In this document: one piece after another, positions 17,613-26,654 of the stretch | Layout: every line of letters starts with the position of its first letter | Position numbering within the stretch: the first letter of the stretch is position 1 | Source: JAZBPO01 sp963691775 | GTDB lineage: Bacteria > Pseudomonadota > Gammaproteobacteria > Pseudomonadales > Azotimanducaceae | DNA: 64,000 bases | Reading direction: 5' to 3' | Assembly (NCBI GenBank): GCA_963691775.1 | Contig: OY829369.1 | Span: 4,632,634-4,696,633 of the forward strand | Position numbers and translations under genes: made by a program | The notes under the pieces: generated by a model | What the model was told of the DNA's origin: nothing | What the model saw: the letters and a program-made list of their open reading frames with translations, nothing else | The model's database searches: none

Positions 17613-17847
17613 ACGGATGCAGGCGCGCGGAGCTTTGGGCCGCAGACGATGTCACGAGTGCGGCCCATGAGTACCGCAGCGCCACGGCGGTTGCGGGCCC
17701 GTGCGAAGGTGCCTCGGCGGCCTTGGGCCTAGTGTTTGATCGCTCGCGCCGGAGCTTGTCCGAGCCATGCGCCGACTTTCGACATACCGGCCCCAAAGGC
17801 GTCGATGCGATGGTCGCTCCGCGCGCTTCTGTGTTCGAGCCCCGGCT

Positions 17848-18129
17848 ATGACCGCGCTGGCTGTCCTCGAGGTTGTCTTTCATCTTGATGGCTGCCGGTC
17901 GCTGAAGGAACGGCGCGGCCGCCTGGGCGGACTGCGTGATCGCTTCGGGCGTAATCCGCGCCTTGCGCTGTGCGAGGCACCCGGGGACGATCCAATTCAT
18001 TCGGAATGGACCTTCGTGGCGATTGCGGGCGATCGTCGGAGCGTCGATGCGCTCCTCGGTGAGGTGGAACGTGATCTCGAAGCCCGCGTGGATGCCGTTG
18101 TTGTTGATCTGCAGCGAACGCACCTATGA
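17848..18129 (+). CDS. DUF503 family small protein
   Basis: 93 residues from the ATG at 17848. The family pattern is visible: a hydrophobic start (TALAVLEVVFHL) followed by the SLKERRGRL segment and a C-terminal AIAGDRRSVDALLGEVERDL block. In many bacteria DUF503 genes lie near rbfA and infB; here the gene instead precedes a lipoprotein gene with which it overlaps by about 38 bases. Function is unknown. Confidence 0.72.
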   Translation: MTALAVLEVVFHLDGCRSLKERRGRLGGLRDRFGRNPRLALCEAPGDDPIHSEWTFVAIAGDRRSVDALLGEVERDLEARVDAVVVDLQRTHL

Positions 18130-19159
18130 GCGGCTGCTTGGGCATGGCCGCGCGGTTGCAGTCGCGATCGCTTCACTCGCCCTGTGCGGATGCGGGCGGG
18201 ATGATCCGGCTGCCGATCTGCTTGAGGACTATCGATCGCGCGTAGAGCGCGTGCTCGAGGCGCCGAGCCCCGTGCGTGCCTCCGCCGTTCCGGAAGCCTG
18301 GCCTCGGGCGCGGGATCGTCATCTAGACGTTCCGCCCCAGCGTATCGACCTGATTGATTTCTTGCGCCTGAACGGCTGTGGCCTGGGCGCGCTTGCCGGG
18401 ATGCGTGCATCTTCCCTCGGGCGGGTGATGACCCCCCCGGAGCGCCTGCGCTATGAACTTCGCTTTACGCAGGCTGGGCAGCGCTGCCTGGACGGGCTGG
18501 AGGGCGAGGCCGATGAAGCGCTGCGTACGTTTCTCAGCGATGCCCTCGAGCTCAAGCGCGCCGCCTTCGGCGCGGTAATTTTCAACGCCACGCTCGGCAG
18601 CGATGCGCTCGCGCAGCACCACGGTCTCGATGTTCGGGCACTCGACCCAGGCGCGCTTGCCGGTGCGGGCGATGTCGCGATCGCGGCCGTGCATGAACTC
18701 GCTGTGCGTGCGGCCGGAGAGGGCGGCGGAGCGCAAGAAGACTGGCACGCGCCTTGGCAGGCGCTCGAGGCGTCGCGCTACGGGGGGCGACTACACCGCA
18801 GTCTTGTGCTGCTGGAGCGTGATCTCGGCGCCGTCGCAGAACTGATCGAGGAGGGTCGTTCGCTCTGTCCACTTGGCTCGCCCTCCGATGCGGTAAACAT
18901 CCTTGCGAACGTGTTCCGGAACGTCTATGTAGCGCGCGTACAGCCCTACATGGCTGGGGTCGAATCAGGTGCGAGCCGCTTTGATGCGGCGCTTGATCGG
19001 CTGATTGCGGCACAGCGTGCCCCTGTTCCCCAGGTGCTTGAGCCGACACCGGTGCAGCGCTCACTCAATGCCATGCGCCGGGCACGAGATCGCCACACGC
19101 GTGCCTGGCAGCAGTTGCATCGAGCCTGCGGACTTGAGGTCGGCACACGGCCCGATTGA
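18092..19159 (+). CDS. DUF3080 family lipoprotein
   Basis: About 355 residues from the ATG at 18092. A lipoprotein signal is seen: basic residues, then AVAVAIASLALCGCGRDD with the lipid-attached cysteine in LALC. The mature part begins DDPAADLLEDYRSRVERVLE, typical of DUF3080 proteins of gammaproteobacteria, and is mostly helical. Aspartate follows the cysteine after G-C-G-R, so sorting is not certain. TTG codons 6-12 bases later are alternative starts. Its end is four bases from the stop of the convergent symporter gene. Function unknown. Confidence 0.75.
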   Translation: MPLLLICSERTYERLLGHGRAVAVAIASLALCGCGRDDPAADLLEDYRSRVERVLEAPSPVRASAVPEAWPRARDRHLDVPPQRIDLIDFLRLNGCGLGALAGMRASSLGRVMTPPERLRYELRFTQAGQRCLDGLEGEADEALRTFLSDALELKRAAFGAVIFNATLGSDALAQHHGLDVRALDPGALAGAGDVAIAAVHELAVRAAGEGGGAQEDWHAPWQALEASRYGGRLHRSLVLLERDLGAVAELIEEGRSLCPLGSPSDAVNILANVFRNVYVARVQPYMAGVESGASRFDAALDRLIAAQRAPVPQVLEPTPVQRSLNAMRRARDRHTRAWQQLHRACGLEVGTRPD

Positions 19160-19163
19160 ATCG

Positions 19164-20594
19164 TCAGGCGGAGCGCCGTCCGAGCAGGAAGATCACCAGG
19201 CTTGCCAGAAGGAAGCCCGGAACGATCTCGTAGAGATCGAACAGACCGCCGGAGCGCTCTCCCCAGATGACTACGGTCACGCCGCCCGTAACCATGCCGG
19301 CGAGCACGCCGCTAGCGCTGAGCCGCTCATAGTAGAGCGTTGCCAGCACAACGGGACCAAAGCTTGCTCCCAGGCCAGCCCATGCGTAGCTCACGAGCGC
19401 AAGTACTCTGCTGTCCGGGTCGAGGGCGAGGAGCAGGGCGATGACAGCCACCAGGAGCACTGCGCCACGCCCGACCACGAGAAGTTCCCTCTGCGTCGCA
19501 GCTCGGCCGCGCAGCGGCCGATAGAGATCTTCGGCGAGTGCCGTCGAGGCGACCAGAAGCTGTGAGTCAATGGTGCTCATGACCGCCGCTAGAATCGCAG
19601 CAAGTACTGTCCCCGCAACGAGTGGATGAAAGAGCAGGGCGGTGAGCTCTATGAATACACTTTCAGGATTGGCAAGGGCCGCGCCGAACACGGTCTGGCC
19701 ACCGACGCCGATCGCGATTGCCGCTGCACTGACCGTGATCATCCAGCCCATGGCAATGCGGGTGGCCGATTGCACGGCCTCCGCGGAACGAATCGCCATG
19801 AAGCGAGCAAGGATATGCGGCTGTCCGAAGTAGCCGAGTCCCCAGGCCACGAGAGAGATCCAGCTGAGCAGCGTCAGGTCGGCGGTCGGATCGAGCTGAA
19901 GCTGAACGCTTGTATCCGGTTCGGGTCCGAGGCCGGCGAGCAGCATGAGCGGCACCGCGACGAGGGCGGCAAGCATGAGCAGCCCCTGGAAGAAGTCGGT
20001 CCAGGCGACGGCAAGAAAACCGCCTGCCATGGTGTAGGCCACAATCACGAGCGCACCGATCCCGAGGGCCCATGCGTAATCGAGGCCCAGCGTTGCCTCG
20101 AAAAGGCGCGCGCCGGCGACCAGACCGGACGCTACATAGAACGTGAAGAAGAACAGGATCAGGATCGTTGCAATCGCGCGCGTCGCGCGCAGCGTCGTCT
20201 CCGGGGTCGCCGGCGCAACGGCTCGCAGGCGCGCTGCAAAGTAGCTCGGAAGCGTCAGTGAGTCTTCCGCGGCGAAACCGCCGCTCGCGCGTGCGCTGCT
20301 GGCAACGCGCAATGGCGCGGCCACGAGGCGCCAGTTCGCCCAGGCGCCGATCACCAGACCGACAACAATCCAGCCCTCGACCAGGCCCGATGCGTAGATC
20401 GCGCCGGGTAAACCGAGCAGGAGCCAGCCGCTCATGTCCGATGCGCCCGCCGACAAGGCGGTCACTGCCGGCCCGAGGGAACGCCCCCCGAGCGCATAGT
20501 CGTTGGCGTCACGGGTACGTCGCCAGGCCTGGATCGCGATGGCAAACAGGCCAACGAGGTATAGGGCGAAGGCCAAAAGCGTCGCGCTGTTCAA
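19164..20594 (-). CDS. putP: Sodium/solute symporter (SSS family), PutP-like proline transporter
   Basis: 476 residues with about 13 membrane segments. The N-terminal block DANDYALGGRSLGPAVTALS followed by AGASDMSGWLLLGLPGA is the PutP signature and includes the Na+-site residues of this family. I chose the TTG at 20594, with CGGAG seven bases upstream, because it gives a PutP-like N-terminus; an earlier in-frame start would add 29 residues without membrane character. Substrate is most likely proline, though related acids cannot be excluded. No putA lies nearby. Confidence 0.87.
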   Translation of the reverse strand: MNSATLLAFALYLVGLFAIAIQAWRRTRDANDYALGGRSLGPAVTALSAGASDMSGWLLLGLPGAIYASGLVEGWIVVGLVIGAWANWRLVAAPLRVASSARASGGFAAEDSLTLPSYFAARLRAVAPATPETTLRATRAIATILILFFFTFYVASGLVAGARLFEATLGLDYAWALGIGALVIVAYTMAGGFLAVAWTDFFQGLLMLAALVAVPLMLLAGLGPEPDTSVQLQLDPTADLTLLSWISLVAWGLGYFGQPHILARFMAIRSAEAVQSATRIAMGWMITVSAAAIAIGVGGQTVFGAALANPESVFIELTALLFHPLVAGTVLAAILAAVMSTIDSQLLVASTALAEDLYRPLRGRAATQRELLVVGRGAVLLVAVIALLLALDPDSRVLALVSYAWAGLGASFGPVVLATLYYERLSASGVLAGMVTGGVTVVIWGERSGGLFDLYEIVPGFLLASLVIFLLGRRSA

Positions 20595-20701
20595 GTTCGA
20601 CTCCGATCGGCGGCAAAAAGCTATTTCAGCAGGCCGCGGTGGGCAGCGCGAGGGGCCAACGGCGGCTAGAATCGCGCGCACGCACTTTCCGGGAGACCGA
20701 C

Positions 20702-21205
20702 ATGACCGCGCAATTTCCTTACGAGCTTGACGTTCCGGCCCTCGACGGAGCGCAGGTCGCGCTTGATGATTTCCGTGGCAAGGTTCTGCTGGTCGTGAAT
20801 ACGGCGAGTCAATGCGGATTTACACCGCAGTTCGAAGGGCTTGAAGCGCTGTACAAGGACTACCGGGAGCGTGGTTTCGCGATCCTCGGTTTCCCGTGCA
20901 ATCAGTTCGCAGGCCAGGAGCCAGGTGACGCCGAAGAGATTCGAACCTTTTGCTCGATGCGCTATGACGTCAGCTTCCCGATGTTCCAGAAGATCGACGT
21001 GAACGGGGCGGGGACCCATCCGCTCTATCGGATCCTGAAACGCGCGCGGCCGGGCTTTCTTGGCACGGAAGCGGTGAAGTGGAACTTCACGAAATTCCTC
21101 ATCGGGCGCGATGGCAGCGTCCGGGCGCGCTTCGCGCCCAAGGACACACCGGCTTCGCTGCGCGGCGCGATCGAGACGGCCCTCTCGGACGCCGCAGATG
21201 GCTGA
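20702..21205 (+). CDS. Glutathione peroxidase family, cysteine type
   Basis: 167 residues. Reduces hydrogen or lipid peroxides using a thiol donor, usually thioredoxin for bacterial cysteine enzymes. The peroxidatic residue is Cys38 in NTASQCGFT. The partner glutamine is in FPCNQF, and the tryptophan and asparagine of the active site are in WNFTKF. The extra cysteine in PCNQF is common. A selenocysteine codon is not used. The end overlaps the start of the ATPase gene by eight bases. Confidence 0.9.
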   Translation: MTAQFPYELDVPALDGAQVALDDFRGKVLLVVNTASQCGFTPQFEGLEALYKDYRERGFAILGFPCNQFAGQEPGDAEEIRTFCSMRYDVSFPMFQKIDVNGAGTHPLYRILKRARPGFLGTEAVKWNFTKFLIGRDGSVRARFAPKDTPASLRGAIETALSDAADG

Positions 21206-22094
21206 AGGATCATCCCTTGACCTTGCGGCACGCGAGATTGCCGCCCTCGCAGCGCGCTTGCGTGGCGCCGAGGGGGGCATCGCCGACGGGATCGACTTCG
21301 CCGGGGTCCGCGCTGCCCACTGGCGTCAGGGCGCCCTTGGGGGGCGGCTCACCCCGCGCGGTCACCTCGACGGGATCGCGCTCTCGGATCTCCTGGGCGT
21401 TGATCGCCAGAAAACGCGCCTGCTTGCGAACACCGAGCAGTTTGTCGCGGGTTTGCCGGCGAACAATGCACTGCTCTGGGGGGCCCGGGGCACGGGTAAG
21501 TCGTCACTCGTGCACGCCATGCTCAATCACTTTGCGGACGACGGTCTTCGCCTCGTAGAAGTAGAACGGCAGGCGCTGCACGGGCTGCCGGACGTGGTCG
21601 ATCGGCTCGCCAGGGAACAGCAACGCTTCCTCGTCTTCTGCGACGATCTCTCCTTTGAGCCCGACGACGCTTCCTACAAGGCCCTGAAGAGCGTGCTCGA
21701 TGGTTCGGTGTTCGCGACGACGGATAACGTGCTGATCTATGCCACGTCCAATCGTCGTCATCTGATGCCCGAGAAGCGCTCAGAGAACCTGGAGATGACC
21801 CACACGGCGGACGGTGAGGTGCATCCCGGCGAGACCACCGAAGAGAAGGTGTCCCTGTCTGATCGCTTCGGCCTGTGGGTTTCATTTCAGCCGTTCCCGC
21901 AGACGCAGTATCTCGACGTCGCCCGGCACTGGGTGTCTCGCCTGGCCGCACAGCATCATGTAGACGTGCCGTTCGACGATGCGGCGCGGACGGAGGCTTT
22001 GCGCTGGGCACTTGGTCGCGGCAATCGCAGCGGCCGCGTCGCGAATCACTTCGCCCGTCACTGGGTCGGTCAACAGGCGCTTGCGCGCGGCTGA
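21198..22094 (+). CDS. DUF815 family AAA ATPase
   Basis: 298 residues. Walker A is GARGTGKSS at about 95-103, and a Walker B-like FLVFCDDLSF follows near 143. The sensor region reads VLIYATSNRRHLMP, then the family-typical long segment up to DRFGLWVSFQPFPQ. The ATG at 21198 lies inside the last codons of the glutathione peroxidase gene. DUF815 ATPases are widespread and poorly studied. The gene pair is probably co-transcribed, but the functional link with peroxide defence is unproven. Confidence 0.87.
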   Translation: MAEGSSLDLAAREIAALAARLRGAEGGIADGIDFAGVRAAHWRQGALGGRLTPRGHLDGIALSDLLGVDRQKTRLLANTEQFVAGLPANNALLWGARGTGKSSLVHAMLNHFADDGLRLVEVERQALHGLPDVVDRLAREQQRFLVFCDDLSFEPDDASYKALKSVLDGSVFATTDNVLIYATSNRRHLMPEKRSENLEMTHTADGEVHPGETTEEKVSLSDRFGLWVSFQPFPQTQYLDVARHWVSRLAAQHHVDVPFDDAARTEALRWALGRGNRSGRVANHFARHWVGQQALARG

Positions 22095-22125
22095 ATTCAC
22101 ATCATTCCCAATTTCTGGAGGTTCC

Positions 22126-23145
22126 ATGAGGTCGCTCGTTCGACTTGTTCCGTTCCTTTTTCTCGCCGCTCTGATGGCAGCACCCGCGCATGCGGACGTC
22201 GTGCAGCTGGCCAACGGCGATCGCGTCACCGGCACGCTGACGTCCGTGGACGGAACCGCGGTGGTCATCGCGACCGAGTGGGGCGGGGTCGTGCGCATCG
22301 CCCGGGAGCACGTGCGCAGCGTGCGCTCGGACGAGGCGATGGGCGTCGAACTGGACGGTGGGGAAGAGGCTGATTTCACGCTCGTCGAGACCGAGAGCGG
22401 AGAGCAGGGCATTCGTGACGCAAGCGGCCGGACCCGGGAAATCGGCATCGGTTCGCTCGCACTTGTATACCGTGATACGCCGCCGCGCTCGATTGCGGAC
22501 GACTTTCGTCTGGACATGAGCTACGGCCTCAACATCACGGCCGGTAACGCAGACACGCAGACACATTCAGTGCGCGGAAACATGGGGTTTCGGCGCAACC
22601 GGCAGCGACATACGACCCGTCTTGAGGTCGATCGGAAGATCGACGAAGGCGATGTGACCAAGGACCAGTATCGCCTCGGGCATCAGATTGACTGGTTCTT
22701 CCGGGATGACTGGTATGGCTACGGAACGGCCGAGTATTTTTCCGATGCGATCAAGGACGTGGATTACCGATACACGATCGGCGCGGGCGCCGGCCGTCAG
22801 TTCTGGGAGAACAGCCTCGGCGCGTTCTCGGCCGAAGGCGGCATGACCCTCGTGATCGAGGAAATCGGCGGCGATGAGGAACAGACCCCCGCTTTCCGTG
22901 GAGCCCTCAACTACAACCGCTTTTTCCTGGGCAAGAATCTCGAACTCTTTCACAACGATGAGCTGCTGGTGCTCGCCGACGCGGATCGCGGGCAGATTCT
23001 GACAACGTCGACCGGCCTTCGCTTCGCGATCACCGGGCGCTGGAAAGCCGACGCACGTATCGACCTCGTCTATGAAACCGAGCCCGCCGCCGGCAACGAG
23101 GAGGCGGACGTCACCTACATCATCGGTGTCGGTTACAGCATGTGA
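22126..23145 (+). CDS. DUF481 family outer-membrane-type protein
   Basis: 339 residues. A cleavable signal peptide is seen (RLVPFLFLAALMAAPAHAD, cut after AHA). An N-terminal domain of about 100 residues begins VVQLANGDRVTGTLTSVDG. It is followed by the DUF481 part with alternating aromatic and polar residues typical of beta-strands (SYGLNITAGNADTQTHSVRG onward) and an aromatic-poor end, IIGVGYSM. A good GGAGG precedes the ATG. The protein is probably an outer-membrane beta-barrel of unknown role. Confidence 0.85.
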   Translation: MRSLVRLVPFLFLAALMAAPAHADVVQLANGDRVTGTLTSVDGTAVVIATEWGGVVRIAREHVRSVRSDEAMGVELDGGEEADFTLVETESGEQGIRDASGRTREIGIGSLALVYRDTPPRSIADDFRLDMSYGLNITAGNADTQTHSVRGNMGFRRNRQRHTTRLEVDRKIDEGDVTKDQYRLGHQIDWFFRDDWYGYGTAEYFSDAIKDVDYRYTIGAGAGRQFWENSLGAFSAEGGMTLVIEEIGGDEEQTPAFRGALNYNRFFLGKNLELFHNDELLVLADADRGQILTTSTGLRFAITGRWKADARIDLVYETEPAAGNEEADVTYIIGVGYSM

Positions 23146-23238
23146 TTGGGCCGGATTCCTTGACTCCCCGAAGCGCCACGCTAGAATGCGCGGCCTGTCG
23201 TGGTGAGGCCGTTATGACGAGGCCACGGCAGACGTGCA

Positions 23239-23314
23239 GTCCCCTTCGTCTAGAGGCCTAGGACTCCGCCCTTTCACGGCGGCAACAGGGGTTCGAATCC
23301 CCTAGGGGACGCCA
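23239..23314 (+). tRNA. gltT: tRNA-Glu (anticodon UUC)
   Basis: A 76-base gene with encoded CCA. The acceptor stem GTCCCC pairs with GGGGAC. The anticodon loop reads CTTTCAC with anticodon TTC, and the T-arm GGGGTTCGAATCCCC is intact. Confidence 0.97.
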
Positions 23315-23355
23315 TCTTCCCGGGCCGCTTGGGCCGGTGTAGATTGAAGGTCAGC

Positions 23356-23431
<76 letters not shown>

Positions 23432-23436
23432 ATTCG

Positions 23437-23459
23437 GACGGCGCCTTCGTGGCGCCGTC
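23437..23459 (+). terminator. Terminator after the two tRNA genes
   Basis: GACGGCGCC and GGCGCCGTC form a perfect nine-pair stem around TTCGT, followed by TTCGTTT. It starts six bases after tRNA-Gly. Confidence 0.75.
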
Positions 23460-23502
23460 TTCGTTTCCGGGCCTGTCCAGAGCGCAACGCTGACCACCGG
23501 CC

Positions 23503-25446
23503 ATGCTGACCTTCGCCAAGCTCCACTGCCGCCGTGGCGAGAAGATCATCCTCGACGCCGCAACGTTCACGATTCACGCGAAGCAGCACGTTGGTCTAGT
23601 CGGCGCGAATGGCGTCGGCAAGTCGACGCTCTTCGAGCTCATTCTCGGCCGCCTGATTCCCGAGGATGGAGATGTATTGCTCGCGGACTCGGTGCGCATC
23701 TCGCACCTTGCTCAGCACACGCCCGAATCGGATCGAGCGGCACTTGCCTTCGTGCTCGACGGCGATCGAGAGCTGCGTCGCGTACAGGGTGATATCGAGC
23801 GGGCGGAAGCAGAGGGTGCGCACGACCGCCTCGGCGCCTTGCATGCGAGGCTCGATGCGATCGACGGCTATACGGCCGAGGCGCGGGCCGGGCAGATCCT
23901 GCACGGCCTGGGTTTCAAGGGCACGGACTTCGAGCGGCCTGTTTCCGACTTCTCCGGCGGCTGGCGCATGCGCCTCGCGCTCGCGAAGACGCTCATGCAG
24001 CCTGCGGATCTGCTGCTTCTCGACGAGCCAACCAATCATCTCGATCTCGATGCCACGCTCTGGCTGGAGCGCTGGCTCGCGCGCCTCGATGCGACCCTTC
24101 TGCTGATCTCCCATGACCGTGATTTCCTTGATCGCACGGTGCAGTACGTTGCCCATCTCGATGCGCAGGACGTCACCATCTGGCGCGGCAACTACTCGCA
24201 TTTCGAGCGCCAGCGCGCCGAGGCGCTTACCAATCAGCAGGCGACCTTCGAGAAGCACCAAAAACGCATGGCCGAAATTCAGCGCTTCGTTGATCGATTC
24301 CGGGCCAAGGCAACGAAGGCGCGCCAGGTTCAGAGTCGATTGAAGACTCTGGAGGACCTGTCCAATACGGCGGCGGTCCATGCGCGCTCTCCGTTCCGCT
24401 TCAGCTTCCGCGACCCGGAGAAAATGAGTTCGCCGCTCGCCGAGGCGGAAGACCTGGCGCTTGGCTACCGCGATGAAGCGGGCGCGGTGGTGGCGCGCGT
24501 CCTGGATGGCGTCGAGTACCGGATAGAAGGCGGGGCGCGCATCGGCCTTCTCGGACCGAACGGCGCGGGCAAGTCGACTTTCATCCGTTCGCTTGCCAAG
24601 GGACTCGATCCCCTTGAAGGGGAGATTGTTCGTGGGCATCACGCACCGGTCGCCTGGTTCGCGCAGCATCAGATGGAGCTGCTTCGCCCGAATGCATCGC
24701 CCATCGAGCACCTGCGCGAGATCGATGCCGGCGCCACGGAGCAGGCGCTGCGCAATCACCTCGGCGGCTTCGGGTTCGGCGCAACGGCGCAGGACGCGGT
24801 GCGCTATTTCTCGGGCGGTGAGCGCGCGAGGGTAGTGCTTGCGCTGCTGGCCTGGCAGCGGCCAGCACTGTTGCTGCTCGACGAGCCGACGAACCACCTC
24901 GACATCGAGATGCGCGAAGCGCTCGCGCTTGCGCTCGGTGAGTTCACCGGTGCCGTCGTGCTCGTTTCGCATGACCGACATCTTCTACGCGAGACGTGCG
25001 ATGAATTCTGGCTCGTGGCAGAAGGGCGCGTGCGCGATTGGGACGGCGATCTGGACGATTATGCGCGCTGGCTGTTCGAGCACGAGACGGAAGTCGACGA
25101 GGACGCTGCAGATGACGATCCTGCGGAGGCGGTCGCGCAGAATACGACTCGCGCCGATCGCCAGGCAGAGAAGCGGGCGGCGGCAGAGCGCCGGAAGGCA
25201 CTGAAGCCCCTCAAGGACGAGATTGCGCGCCTTGAGGGGGAAATGGAGAAGGCGCAATCGCGCCTTGACGAACTTGAAGGGCTGCTGGCGGATGAAAGCC
25301 TTTACGACGAGGGGCGCCGCGAGGAGATGAAGGCGCTACTCCAGGAGCAGGGTGAACTGCGTGGTGTACTGGATAGGGCGGAGGAGGACTGGCTGCACCA
25401 GAGTGCACGCTATGAAGCCCGGGCGCAGGGGGACGATGTAACCTGA
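23503..25446 (+). CDS. ABC-F family ATP-binding protein (YheS-like)
   Basis: 647 residues. Two ABC ATPase domains without membrane spans, as in ribosome-associated ABC-F proteins. The first has GANGVGKST near 34, the signature FSGGWRMRLALAKTL and LLLDEPTNHLD. A charged linker follows (RFRAKATKARQVQSRLKTLE). The second has GPNGAGKST, FSGGERARVVLALL and LLLDEPTNHLD. The tail from about 545 is a charged helical coiled-coil region. The length and tail resemble YheS/Uup. The stop abuts the stop of the convergent gene. Confidence 0.92.
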   Translation: MLTFAKLHCRRGEKIILDAATFTIHAKQHVGLVGANGVGKSTLFELILGRLIPEDGDVLLADSVRISHLAQHTPESDRAALAFVLDGDRELRRVQGDIERAEAEGAHDRLGALHARLDAIDGYTAEARAGQILHGLGFKGTDFERPVSDFSGGWRMRLALAKTLMQPADLLLLDEPTNHLDLDATLWLERWLARLDATLLLISHDRDFLDRTVQYVAHLDAQDVTIWRGNYSHFERQRAEALTNQQATFEKHQKRMAEIQRFVDRFRAKATKARQVQSRLKTLEDLSNTAAVHARSPFRFSFRDPEKMSSPLAEAEDLALGYRDEAGAVVARVLDGVEYRIEGGARIGLLGPNGAGKSTFIRSLAKGLDPLEGEIVRGHHAPVAWFAQHQMELLRPNASPIEHLREIDAGATEQALRNHLGGFGFGATAQDAVRYFSGGERARVVLALLAWQRPALLLLDEPTNHLDIEMREALALALGEFTGAVVLVSHDRHLLRETCDEFWLVAEGRVRDWDGDLDDYARWLFEHETEVDEDAADDDPAEAVAQNTTRADRQAEKRAAAERRKALKPLKDEIARLEGEMEKAQSRLDELEGLLADESLYDEGRREEMKALLQEQGELRGVLDRAEEDWLHQSARYEARAQGDDVT

Positions 25447-25797
25447 TCAGCCTTCATCATCCTCGCGCTGGAATGCGTCGATTTCCTCATCGTCGAGAAA
25501 GTGCAGGCAGTCGCCCCCGAAAAACCAGAGCAGTCGCCGGTCGAGGGCCGACCAAAGCTCCGGATAGTGCAGTTGCACGGTGGTGATGACTTCACGGCCA
25601 TCGAACTCATAGTCGGTACTGCCCTGCGTCAATCCTTCCAGCAATCGCTCGAAGCGGGCCAGAAAACGCTCGCCGGTCTCATCGCGGACTTCCGGGACGA
25701 GCATCGGGTGTTGCAGTGCCAGGCGATTGAGTGCCCTCAGGCTCATGAGCGCATGCTCGACGCGTTCGGGCAGAGCGGGAGATGCTTCGGTGGTCAT
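25447..25797 (-). CDS. Small conserved protein, possibly PA2817-like
   Basis: 116 residues from the ATG at 25797, which has GAGGA seven bases upstream. It is acidic, mostly helical at the N-terminus, and ends in a distinctive segment (LLWFFGGDCLHFLDDEEIDA). The sequence recalls the Pseudomonas PA2817 family, but I make that link from memory only. No signal peptide and no catalytic motif are visible. It is divergent from the phosphatase gene, 38 bases away. Confidence 0.6.
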   Translation of the reverse strand: MTTEASPALPERVEHALMSLRALNRLALQHPMLVPEVRDETGERFLARFERLLEGLTQGSTDYEFDGREVITTVQLHYPELWSALDRRLLWFFGGDCLHFLDDEEIDAFQREDDEG

Positions 25798-25835
25798 GGG
25801 CGATCCTCGAGACAACGCGGCAGGACCGTAGCACG

Positions 25836-26582
25836 ATGGCGACAATGGACGATCAAGAGATCGATGGAGCGCGTGATCCGGACGCCGAGGCTCGTTACGG
25901 CGTGCGTGATGATGTGCTCTCTCGGGGTGTCGAGGCGTTCGCGGCGGATGCCTCGGTGATCTGTCTGTTGCGACATTCCCTGCGCGACGATCCGGATAAC
26001 GATGCGCCTGGGCACGACGCGCCGCTCACCCCTGCGGGCGTATCGCTGGCGCTGCGCAGCGGGCGTCTCCTCTCGCGTCCCGTCGAGCGGCTGCTGTCGA
26101 GTCCGGCGCCACGGTGTCGGGACACGGCCGATGCCCTCGCGATTGGCGCAGGCGTCGCGCTCTCGGTCGAGGTCGAAAGATGCCTTGCCGAGCCGAATGC
26201 GTTCGCGGTCGACATGGAGCGCGCTGTGCCGGCCTTTCGCTCGGGCGGCGCGAAGGGCTGGGTGGGAGCGGTGCTTGCGGATCCCGTGAGTTCTGGAGCG
26301 CGCTCTCCGATCGACGGCACCGAACGCATTCTGGATGCAGTTGCCCGTATCTGCCCGAGCCCCGGTGGCGTCTCCCTCGCGATCACACACGACACCGTGC
26401 TCGCCGTGGTCGTTCATGTGCTTGCGGGCGTGAGCGACGTGCAGGAGCAGCTGTGGCCGAGGATGTTGGAGGCGCTTTGCCTCGCGCCCACGGATGAGGG
26501 ATGGGCCTGGCGGTGGAGAGCGCTCGATGGTCACTGGTCCGCGTCCGCAGCTGCGATCGCACCCTCCTATCCCCTTTGCTAG
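25836..26582 (+). CDS. Histidine phosphatase superfamily protein
   Basis: 248 residues. The catalytic segment is LLRHSLRDDP, with RHS in place of the usual RHG or RHA. Other superfamily marks are the SSPAPRCRDTADAL segment with its second arginine and the C-terminal ITHDTVLAVVV with the second histidine. The N-terminal 40 residues are an extra acidic stretch (DDQEIDGARDPDAEARYG). The substrate is unknown; phosphoproteins (SixA-like) or small phosphates are possible. An ATG three codons later is an alternative start. Confidence 0.78.
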   Translation: MATMDDQEIDGARDPDAEARYGVRDDVLSRGVEAFAADASVICLLRHSLRDDPDNDAPGHDAPLTPAGVSLALRSGRLLSRPVERLLSSPAPRCRDTADALAIGAGVALSVEVERCLAEPNAFAVDMERAVPAFRSGGAKGWVGAVLADPVSSGARSPIDGTERILDAVARICPSPGGVSLAITHDTVLAVVVHVLAGVSDVQEQLWPRMLEALCLAPTDEGWAWRWRALDGHWSASAAAIAPSYPLC

Positions 26583-26654
26583 AGTGCGTCGCCGCTGTGC
26601 GGGCGCCCGCTCGCGCCGTGCGCCTCCCGATATCCGCTCACCTCGGATGCAGAC

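Noticed and set aside
23596..24981. 461-codon antisense open frame within the ABC-F gene
   Set aside because: It is a shadow of a strongly conserved two-domain ATPase with no features of its own.
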